Assembly (NCBI GenBank): GCA_025454715.1
Contig: JALONY010000030.1
Coordinates: 1 to 11,364, forward strand
Source: Anaerolineae bacterium
GTDB taxonomy: Bacteria > Chloroflexota > Anaerolineae > Aggregatilineales > Phototrophicaceae
Length of the DNA: 11,364 nucleotides
Direction: 5' to 3'
Of the stretch, positions 1 through 5,625 are shown piece after piece. Made by a program: the position numbers and the translations under genes. The notes below the pieces were generated by a model. That model was not told where the DNA came from. It saw only the letters and a program-made list of their open reading frames with translations, and did no database searches. Each line of letters begins with the position of its first letter. Position 1 is the first letter of the stretch.

Positions 1-159
1 GGCTTCACACCCCCCACCGAGACCTGCAATTACGCCGGTTCGCAATTGGCCGAAGAACTCGCCTCGCCCTACTTCTTGGACACCCTGACCGACCCGTTCA
101 TCCGCCCGACCGCTCAGGTGCCCAGCCCACCGACCCCAGCGCCAACCACCCAACCCTAA
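1..159 (+). CDS. C-terminal fragment of an unidentified protein (5' end outside window)
   Basis: Frame 1 is open from the first base to a TAA at 157-159 and gives 52 residues. The fragment has a globular-looking part (TCNYAGSQLAEELASPYF) with a single Cys, then a tail rich in Pro and Thr (PSPPTPAPTTQP). Such tails are typical of linkers or C-termini of secreted or wall-associated proteins, but that is only suggestive. The gene converges on the maltose operon and shares its terminator 7 bases after the stop. I do not recognise the family. A sugar-related function is conceivable from the neighbourhood but nothing in the fragment shows it. Confidence 0.6.
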   Translation, partial: GFTPPTETCNYAGSQLAEELASPYFLDTLTDPFIRPTAQVPSPPTPAPTTQP

Positions 160-165
160 TCAACG

Positions 166-199
166 AAAAAGCCCCGAGTGCGACAACTCGGGGCTTTTT
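166..199. terminator. Bidirectional intrinsic terminator between convergent genes
   Basis: A perfect 14-bp inverted repeat, AAAAAGCCCCGAGT (166-179) and ACTCGGGGCTTTTT (186-199), encloses a 6-base loop. The GC-rich stem core is flanked by an A-run on the left and a T-run on the right, so it makes a canonical terminator on either strand. It lies between the plus-strand gene ending at 159 and malG ending at 234 on the minus strand, and should stop both transcripts. Confidence 0.93.
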
Positions 200-233
200 G
201 GTGGGTCTGCATCGGAGCGCTCTCGCCCGTGTG

Positions 234-1217
234 TTACCCTTTGACGGCGCCAGCGGTCAGGCCGCCGACGATTTGGCGCTGGAGCGACAAGTACACCGCC
301 ACGACCGGGATGCTGGCCAGCAACGCCCCCGCCGCGAATTTGCCCCAGTCACGGTTGAAGTCCGCGTTGATGAAGTTGAACAAGCCGACCATCAGCGTCC
401 AGTTCTCTTTGTCGCGCAAGATTAGGCGCGCCATCACGAACTCGTTGAACGTGCCGATGAACGCCAAGACCCCCACCACCGCCAGAATCGGGCGCACCAG
501 CGGGAAAATCAGCATCCAGAACGTCTGCCAGTGGGTCGCACCGTCCACCATCGCGCTCTCGTCGATTTCACGCGGGATGGTGTCGAAGAAGCCCTTCATC
601 AGCCACACGTTGACGCCCATCGCGCCGCCGAGGTAAATCAGGATTAGCCCGCCGAGGCTGTCGAGGCCGAACAGCGACAGCCAAGACCAATCGATGCCCG
701 CCAAGAACGGCAATGCTTCAGGGATGGCCGAGGCGAGGTTCTTAATCTGATCCATCATCAAGAAGATGGCGACGATGGCCAAGATGTTGGGGAACACCTG
801 AATCAACAGCACCCCCAACAGCAAGCTACGACGCCCCCAGAACCGGAAGCGGCTGAACGAGTAGGCCGACAGCGACGCCACCAAGACCGTCAGCACCGTG
901 CTGGTGACGGCCACGATGAACGAGTTGCGGATCCACTGCCAGAACGGGTACAACCCCGACGGGTTGTTGACCAGCGCGTCGAAGTTGGCGAACAACTGAT
1001 CGGTCGTGACGTTGGCCAACGCATCGAACGTGAAGCGCAACGTACCAGCGGGGTTGAAGGCCGACAGCACGATGAAGAAGACCGGGAAGAGCGCGAACAA
1101 GATCGCAATCACGACGATGGTCATGCGGACGGCCAGCCCGATGACCTGCTCGTTGCGCGACTGCACCATGCCGCCGCCCTCTTGCCATGTGTTTTTGCTG
1201 CTGGCTTGGCTAGACAT
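234..1217 (-). CDS. malG: Maltose/maltodextrin ABC transporter permease MalG
   Basis: 327 residues (E. coli MalG has 296). This is the second transmembrane subunit of the maltose importer in the cytoplasmic membrane. About six hydrophobic segments are visible, the first at roughly residues 29-53. The EAA loop that docks on the ATPase is present as ESAMVDGA (220-227) followed by FPL near 238-240. The C-terminus VGGLTAGAVKG closely matches the MalG family end, which contacts the MalK dimer in the known structure. The start at 1217 overlaps the malF stop by 8 bases and is preceded by AGGTG with a 7-base spacer; Met17 is a less likely alternative. The residues before the first membrane helix make a slightly long, polar N-terminus. 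Translational coupling to malF is likely. Substrate range (maltose versus longer dextrins) cannot be read from the permease. Confidence 0.95.
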   Translation of the reverse strand: MSSQASSKNTWQEGGGMVQSRNEQVIGLAVRMTIVVIAILFALFPVFFIVLSAFNPAGTLRFTFDALANVTTDQLFANFDALVNNPSGLYPFWQWIRNSFIVAVTSTVLTVLVASLSAYSFSRFRFWGRRSLLLGVLLIQVFPNILAIVAIFLMMDQIKNLASAIPEALPFLAGIDWSWLSLFGLDSLGGLILIYLGGAMGVNVWLMKGFFDTIPREIDESAMVDGATHWQTFWMLIFPLVRPILAVVGVLAFIGTFNEFVMARLILRDKENWTLMVGLFNFINADFNRDWGKFAAGALLASIPVVAVYLSLQRQIVGGLTAGAVKG

Positions 1218-2730
1218 TCTCGCCCACCTGTTCCCACTGACGAGTGAACCGGAATTGAATGAGCGTCACGACCGCCACGATGGCGAAGATGACGATGGCG
1301 ATGGCCGACGCATACCCGTAGTCCGCCCCTCGGTCGTTGCCGAATGCGAGGCTATAGGTATAAGAGATGAGGATGTCGGTATACCCTGCTGGCACCGGTG
1401 AGCTCGGTATCGGGGGGTCGCCGAAGGTCAACGCCTCAATCAGCAAGTAGTTGTTGAAGTTAAAAGTAAACGACGCAATCAACAACGGCCCAACCGCCAC
1501 CAACAGCAACGGCAAGGTGATGCGCCAGAAACGCTGGCTCGAGGTCGCCCCGTCCACCGCCGCCGCCTCGTACACGTCCGACGAGATGGCTTGCAACGCA
1601 CCGCTGCACACCAGCATCATGTACGGGTAGCCCAGCCATGTGTTGACCAGCAAAATCGAGAATTTCGCCAGCCACGGGTCGAGCAAGAATTGCGGGCGCG
1701 TGCCCGTAATCCCCTCAGCGATGTCCGTGACCACGCCGAGGTTGGTATTGAGCATCGCTCGCCACACCACGATGCTGATGACGCCCGGCAACGCATACGG
1801 GATAATCAACAATGAACGGATGATGAATTTCCCCGGCAAGCGCGGGTCATTCAGCACCAACGCCATCGCCAAGCCAAAAACGAACGTCAAAATGACCGAG
1901 GCAATCGAGAACGTGACCGTCCACACGAAGATATCGACCAGGAAGCCCGTAGCGTCGTCCGCGATGTACACCGCGCCGGTCTCACGGTTGGTGATGGTGT
2001 CGGTACCGTTGAACTCGTACAGCGTAAAGCGCTCACCGACCGTCGCCGACCGCCGCGTGATGGTCACGGCAATCGAGCCATCGCCCCAGTCCTCGATGCG
2101 TTGGAGCTGGTTGCGCTCCGTCCGCATCTGGTCGTCGGTCATCAACGTGAAGCCTTCCAGCGTGGCGGGTGCCTCGGCAGGGGCTTCCGGCAGGGTGATC
2201 AGCGAGCCTTGCGTTGCGAAGACCGCCTCGAGCGTGCCGTCTTCCAGCTCACGGGTCAGCAAAACCGCATACTGCCCAGCGTCGTTCTTATAACCGTTAT
2301 AGCTGTATTCCAGCGCCTCTGGCGAGGAGATGACCCCACCCTGCCGCACGATTTGCGCAGCGGCGCGCCCGCGTGGGAGCGGGTGTGGGTTGTCGCCGAG
2401 GTTGCCCATGTTGGTAAAGGCGGTTTGAAGCGTGTATGAAATCGGGTACAGCACCAGCAAAACGACCAGTGCCAAGCCGGGCAACATCCAGCGCAACGGA
2501 GCCAAACCGGGGACGAAGGTGATGATGTTCGTGCCCAGTACGATAATACCCGAGACGACCGCCAAACCGATATTTTCTTGGTTTAGAAAGGTATAGACTA
2601 AAATCAGCCCAAAGGCGTTCAAAACCGTGAGGCCGACATATTTGACGATCGTCAGGAGTAGGTTATTGTCCGAGGTCTTAGGGGTTGGGGCCCCTTTCGG
2701 AGCCCCAACCGCAGGATTAACGACGGCCAT
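1210..2730 (-). CDS. malF: Maltose/maltodextrin ABC transporter permease MalF with P2-like loop
   Basis: 506 residues, close to E. coli MalF (514). Hydrophobic segments at about 25-50, 55-74 and 82-103 precede a large hydrophilic loop at about 106-265, which occupies the place of the periplasmic P2 domain that grips the binding protein in E. coli. The permease core follows: IFVWTV (267-272), LLIIPYALPGVISI (307-320), NTWLGYPYMM (363-372), the EAA loop EAAAVDGA (388-395) ending in LP near 407, and FNFNNYLLI (423-431), a strongly MalF-like stretch. PAGYTDILISYTY (447-459) is also characteristic. The gene starts 12 bases after the malE stop with no good Shine-Dalgarno sequence, and a strong hairpin lies at codons 8-17, so lower translation than malE is expected. 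It overlaps malG by 8 bases. Confidence 0.95.
   Translation of the reverse strand: MAVVNPAVGAPKGAPTPKTSDNNLLLTIVKYVGLTVLNAFGLILVYTFLNQENIGLAVVSGIIVLGTNIITFVPGLAPLRWMLPGLALVVLLVLYPISYTLQTAFTNMGNLGDNPHPLPRGRAAAQIVRQGGVISSPEALEYSYNGYKNDAGQYAVLLTRELEDGTLEAVFATQGSLITLPEAPAEAPATLEGFTLMTDDQMRTERNQLQRIEDWGDGSIAVTITRRSATVGERFTLYEFNGTDTITNRETGAVYIADDATGFLVDIFVWTVTFSIASVILTFVFGLAMALVLNDPRLPGKFIIRSLLIIPYALPGVISIVVWRAMLNTNLGVVTDIAEGITGTRPQFLLDPWLAKFSILLVNTWLGYPYMMLVCSGALQAISSDVYEAAAVDGATSSQRFWRITLPLLLVAVGPLLIASFTFNFNNYLLIEALTFGDPPIPSSPVPAGYTDILISYTYSLAFGNDRGADYGYASAIAIVIFAIVAVVTLIQFRFTRQWEQVGENV
2683..2710 (-). promoter_or_regulatory. 12-bp GNRA-capped hairpin in the first codons of malF
   Basis: In the mRNA sense (minus strand) the sequence reads GGTTGGGGCTCC, GAAA, GGGGCCCCAACC. 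The arms at 2710-2699 and 2694-2683 pair over 12 positions with a single G-U wobble, capped by a GAAA tetraloop. It spans codons 8-17 of malF, beginning 21 bases after the start codon. No T-run follows, so it is not an intrinsic terminator. By position it could hinder malF initiation or protect the upstream malE message from 3' exonucleases, as the malE-malF REP sequences do in E. coli. The structure is read directly from sequence; the role is inference. Confidence 0.7.
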
Positions 2731-2742
2731 CGCCAGCGCGGC

Positions 2743-4251
2743 TTATTCAGCCGTGAAGGTGACGACGTTGGTGGTGTCGTCGTACACGAACGTGACCTTG
2801 CTGTCGGCGGCCAGCTCGAGGACGACGTTGGGGCCGTCCTTCACGCCGTCAGCGCCGTAGTTCTCGCCCCAAGCGTAGTTGACAGCGACCTTGAACTCGT
2901 AGCTGCCCGCCGGGATGTCGAGGGTAATGCCGAAGGTGCCGTCTTCATTGGCGACCAGCTCGGTGGCCGGGCACTCCGGTTGCCAGTCACCCGGGCAACC
3001 GACTTCTTCGTTGAACGAGCCGGGCAGGGTGAACAGGCGGGTCTCGCCGTCCATCAAGCCGATGGCGGTGTTGATTTGCTCCACGGCGTCATTCAACGCG
3101 GTGGCCGACTCCGAGCCGGTGCTGATGGCGGTCAAGGCCGAGCCAGCAGCGCCCCACACGGCACCCATTTGCGGGATGGCGGGCATCGGGATGGCGGTGG
3201 CGCCAGCGGCGATGAACGAGGCGATGTTGGCGTCAGCGCTGGTGTCCACGCTGGCGAAAGCCGCCGGACGACCACCCTGATCGAAGATTTGTTGCATGAA
3301 CTCGGTGGTGGCCACGAAGTCGTACAGGAAGGCCTCGGCATCGATGACCTTGTCGCTGAACGCGCTCACGACGAAGCCCTGACCACCGGCGAACGGCGCG
3401 CCAACCTCGGCGCCACCCTCGGCACCCGGCAGCGGGTCGATGCTGAAGTTGATGCCGGTCTCGACGATACGGGCGCTGTTCCACGGGCCGGTGGCGAACA
3501 TGGCGAGGTCACCGCTGGTGAACTTCTCGAAAATCACGTCGTCGTTGACATCGGGAACCATCAGGCCGTCGGTGTACATGCCCTCGAGCCACGCGCCAGC
3601 GGCCAAGCCGCCCTCGCTGTTGTAGCCGACATCGGCCACGTTGAAGGTGCCGTCTTCGTTCTGACCGAAGATGTAGCCACCGAACGCCGAGAAGATCGGG
3701 AAGTTGTGGTAGGCGTCACCGGTCTGAACCAAGTAACCGAACTCGGCGCTACCGTCGGCCTGCAGCGCTTCGCTGATGGCGCGGACTTCTTGCCAAGTGG
3801 TCGGAGCCTCGGGAACCAGATCGACGTTGCGAACCAACGCGATGTTCTCGGTCGCGTAGGGGATGCCCCACAGCTCGCCGTTGTAGGTGAACAGGTTCAG
3901 GGCGGCGGGGTAGAAGTCGGCGGCTTGCTCGCCGAGGTCGAGCGGCAGGATGGCGCCGTTGGCAGCCAACACGCCGATCGAGTCGTGGGCGATGATCAAG
4001 ATGTCGGGGCCTTCACCGGTCGGGCCGACGACCAACAATTGGTCGCGGGCATCGCCGAGGCCGACTTCTTGAACTTCAACGGGGATGCCGAACTCGGCCT
4101 CGAATTGGGCGCCCAGCTCAGTCAAGAGCGGGGCACGCTCGCCGTCCGCCCAAATCAAGAGGGGGTCGGCTTCTTGTGCCATCACGCCGATGCTCAAAAC
4201 CGCCATCAGCGCAGACAGCACCAGAACCAGAACAAACTTGTTGCGACGCAT
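2743..4251 (-). CDS. malE: Maltose/maltodextrin-binding protein MalE with C-terminal X25-like domain
   Basis: 502 residues from the ATG at 4251; AAGGA lies 11 bases upstream. Upstream in-frame codons cross the promoter, so longer starts are rejected. Residues 1-25 form a Sec signal peptide (MRRNK, hydrophobic core, cleavage after VMA) with no lipobox cysteine. Residues 28-400 match maltose-binding protein: LLIWADG (31-37), GPDILIIAHD (81-90), LWGIPYATE (127-135), GPWNSA (255-260), IPQMGAVWG (359-367). Residues about 405-502 are an extra domain absent from E. coli MalE (396 residues). GSFNEEVGCPGDW, PAGSYEFKVAVN and ENYGADG fit the X25 module of pullulanases and alpha-amylases. Its two cysteines (419, 427), the only ones in the protein, could form a disulfide. 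The protein should capture maltodextrins outside the membrane and deliver them to MalFG. Exact ligand is unproven. Confidence 0.93.
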   Translation of the reverse strand: MRRNKFVLVLVLSALMAVLSIGVMAQEADPLLIWADGERAPLLTELGAQFEAEFGIPVEVQEVGLGDARDQLLVVGPTGEGPDILIIAHDSIGVLAANGAILPLDLGEQAADFYPAALNLFTYNGELWGIPYATENIALVRNVDLVPEAPTTWQEVRAISEALQADGSAEFGYLVQTGDAYHNFPIFSAFGGYIFGQNEDGTFNVADVGYNSEGGLAAGAWLEGMYTDGLMVPDVNDDVIFEKFTSGDLAMFATGPWNSARIVETGINFSIDPLPGAEGGAEVGAPFAGGQGFVVSAFSDKVIDAEAFLYDFVATTEFMQQIFDQGGRPAAFASVDTSADANIASFIAAGATAIPMPAIPQMGAVWGAAGSALTAISTGSESATALNDAVEQINTAIGLMDGETRLFTLPGSFNEEVGCPGDWQPECPATELVANEDGTFGITLDIPAGSYEFKVAVNYAWGENYGADGVKDGPNVVLELAADSKVTFVYDDTTNVVTFTAE

Positions 4252-4324
4252 AGTTTTAAGGATCCTTTCGGTGCATTGGCCATCTCTGCTTAAAGAGGAC
4301 TGACCGCCGCATACAAAACGGGAA

Positions 4325-4341
4325 GCCACACTTTTTGTGGC
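4325..4341 (-). repeat. Inverted repeat at the predicted malE transcription start
   Basis: GCCACA and TGTGGC (4336-4341 and 4325-4330) flank a 5-base spacer. The repeat begins about 7 bases downstream of the -10 hexamer, so it covers the predicted +1 to about +17. It could be a repressor operator or a 5'-end hairpin of the mal transcript. It does not have the CG-centred form typical of LacI/MalR-type operators. Function is inference. Confidence 0.4.
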
Positions 4342-4348
4342 ACCAGTG

Positions 4349-4377
4349 ATTATAGCCAAGTGAGTGGCAAGCGTAAA
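4349..4377 (-). promoter_or_regulatory. Sigma70-type promoter of malEFG
   Basis: On the minus strand a perfect -10 TATAAT (4354-4349) is preceded at 17 bases by TTTACG (4377-4372), which matches TTGACA at 4 of 6 positions. The predicted start of transcription is near 4342, leaving a leader of about 90 bases before malE. The -35 element overlaps the T-run of the ribF terminator. This gives the mal genes their own promoter, separate from ribF. Confidence 0.75.
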
Positions 4378-4409
4378 AAACATGAGGGGCCAAACACCTC
4401 ATATTTTTT
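4375..4409 (-). terminator. Intrinsic terminator downstream of ribF
   Basis: In the minus-strand sense AAAAAATATGAGG (4409-4397) pairs with CCTCATGTTTTTT (4387-4375) over 13 positions, including one G-U, around a 9-base loop, and ends in six Ts. The GC content of the stem is modest: only the inner six pairs are mixed and the outer ones are A-T. It begins 33 bases after the ribF stop and should separate ribF from malEFG. Confidence 0.8.
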
Positions 4410-4441
4410 GGGTACACTGCACAAACTTTGATGAGAAAGCC

Positions 4442-5365
4442 CTAGCCGCCCAACAACCGCCGCCCCGCCTCAACATCGGCGCGGATCTGGGCTACGAGCG
4501 CCTCGATACCGCTGAACTTCTGCTCCCCGCGCAACCGAAACTCGAAGGTCAGGTTCAGCGATTTTCCATAAAGATCACCCGCGAAATCCAGCAAGTGCGC
4601 CTCTACCGTTTGGCGTTGCCCGTCGAAGGTCGGGCGAACCCCGATGTTGGTCACGGCAGGCCAACGCACCCCATCCACCGTCGCCCAGCCCGCATACACC
4701 CCCCGCGCAGGCAACAACAGCTCATCCCACACCGCGAGGTTGGCCGTCGGGAAGCCAATCGTCCGCCCGCGCTGGTCGCCCTGCACCACCTCGGCCTCGA
4801 CCGCGAACGGGCGCCCCAGCAACGGCGCGACCTGCCCCACCTCGCCAACCCGCAACAACTCGCGGATGGCCGTACTGCTCACCACGTGCCGTTGCGCGTC
4901 GGCCACCAGCTCGATGGCGTGTACGCTATAGCCCAATCGCTTGCCCTGCTCGGTCAAAAAGGCCACGTCGCCCTCGCGCTCGAACCCCAGCGCGAACTGC
5001 TGCCCAACCCACAGCTCGGCCATCCGCATCCGCTCGGCCAACAAGCGCACATACGCCTCGGCGCGGGTCTGCCGGAAGCCCTCGTCAAAGGTCTGCGTCA
5101 CCACCATATCCACGCCCAACGCTTGCAAGGCCTCGGCGCGTTGCTGCGGGGTCATCAGGTAATACGCCCCGCTCAGCCCGCGCAATACCTTGTCCGGGTG
5201 CGGGAAGAAGGTCAAGACCACCGTCAAACGCCCTGAAGCGTGCGCCCGCTCGACCAACGCACGGATGAGCGCCTGATGGCCGACATGCACCCCGTCGAAC
5301 ACGCCGATGGCGACGAGTGAGGGCTGGGTCAGATGGATGTCATAAAGGGAGGTCACATGCGCCAT
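4442..5365 (-). CDS. ribF: Bifunctional riboflavin kinase / FMN adenylyltransferase
   Basis: 307 residues (E. coli RibF has 313). It phosphorylates riboflavin to FMN and adenylates FMN to FAD in the cytoplasm. The N-terminal nucleotidyltransferase half shows GVFDGVHVGH (21-30), FFPHPDKVL (53-61), VGQQFALG (120-127, a variant of the usual VGxDFxFG) and SSTAIREL (163-170). The C-terminal flavokinase half shows GRTIGFPTANL (200-210), GVYAG (222-226), NIGVRPTF (240-247) and the Glu of VEAHLLDF (255). I chose the ATG at 5365 because the family begins close to this point; an in-frame GTG at 5449 would add 28 residues that look non-native. No clear Shine-Dalgarno sequence precedes the ATG. ribF often follows truB, but here it is divergent from the nusA operon and has its own terminator. 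Confidence 0.95.
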   Translation of the reverse strand: MAHVTSLYDIHLTQPSLVAIGVFDGVHVGHQALIRALVERAHASGRLTVVLTFFPHPDKVLRGLSGAYYLMTPQQRAEALQALGVDMVVTQTFDEGFRQTRAEAYVRLLAERMRMAELWVGQQFALGFEREGDVAFLTEQGKRLGYSVHAIELVADAQRHVVSSTAIRELLRVGEVGQVAPLLGRPFAVEAEVVQGDQRGRTIGFPTANLAVWDELLLPARGVYAGWATVDGVRWPAVTNIGVRPTFDGQRQTVEAHLLDFAGDLYGKSLNLTFEFRLRGEQKFSGIEALVAQIRADVEAGRRLLGG

Positions 5366-5430
5366 AAGGGAAGGAGTCCTAGGGGGTCGGCTGCAAGACA
5401 AAGGGATGAAAACACGGCTTACGCTTGCCC

Positions 5431-5436
5431 ATTTTA
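5431..5436 (-). promoter_or_regulatory. Candidate -10 of the ribF promoter
   Basis: TAAAAT on the minus strand matches the -10 consensus at 5 of 6 positions and would give a leader of about 60 bases for ribF. No convincing -35 is seen 16-18 bases upstream (TTCCGT at 17 is weak), so the call is tentative. Confidence 0.3.
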
Positions 5437-5492
5437 AGCCCAAACCCACGCCAACGGAACGGATAACCCCGTTCGCTCATCGCCCGATTATC

Positions 5493-5522
5493 TTGACAAA
5501 GCCCGCCGTTGGGCGGTACACT
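5493..5522 (+). promoter_or_regulatory. Sigma70-type promoter of the nusA operon
   Basis: A perfect -35 TTGACA (5493-5498) is followed after 18 bases by TACACT (5517-5522), 4 of 6 to TATAAT. Transcription should start near 5529-5530. The spacer holds a small inverted repeat, CCGCC (5503-5507) and GGCGG (5512-5516), which could be incidental or an operator. The predicted start falls on or beside the ATG at 5530 that is in frame with nusA. Confidence 0.75.
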
Positions 5523-5554
5523 GAACTCAATGACGATACGCGACATCCAACGAC

Positions 5555-5578
5555 GAAGTGGGTTCCCCCCACTTTTTT
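5555..5578 (+). terminator. Terminator-like hairpin in the nusA leader (attenuator candidate)
   Basis: AAGTGGG (5556-5562) pairs with CCCACTT (5568-5574) around a 5-base loop, and the descending arm runs into six Ts (5573-5578). It sits about 25-50 bases after the predicted transcription start and about 50 bases before the nusA ATG at 5626. A second pairing, GATACG (5535-5540) with CGTATC (5579-5584), can enclose the whole element, and ACGAA (5553-5557) can instead pair with TTCGT (5577-5581), leaving the Ts bulged. The stem is short, as expected for a partial or NusA-dependent terminator. NusA-dependent leader termination as autoregulation is known in Bacillus; its use here is inference. Confidence 0.6.
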
Positions 5579-5625
5579 CGTATCTGGAGGCCGCCATTCC
5601 CCAGTACGAGGGACAGACACATCCC

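Noticed and set aside
2980..4293. A 437-codon open frame on the plus strand opposite malE
   Set aside because: It is a shadow of the malE reading frame. It would also run through the malE start region and has no recognisable domain or ribosome site.
4252..4383. A 44-codon N-terminal extension of malE from 4383
   Set aside because: It would cross the -10 element and leader hairpin, and would place the signal peptide in the interior; the ATG at 4251 has the signal peptide at its start.
5366..5430. Possible FMN riboswitch ahead of ribF
   Set aside because: The leader is only about 60 bases and lacks the conserved six-stem RFN sequence blocks.
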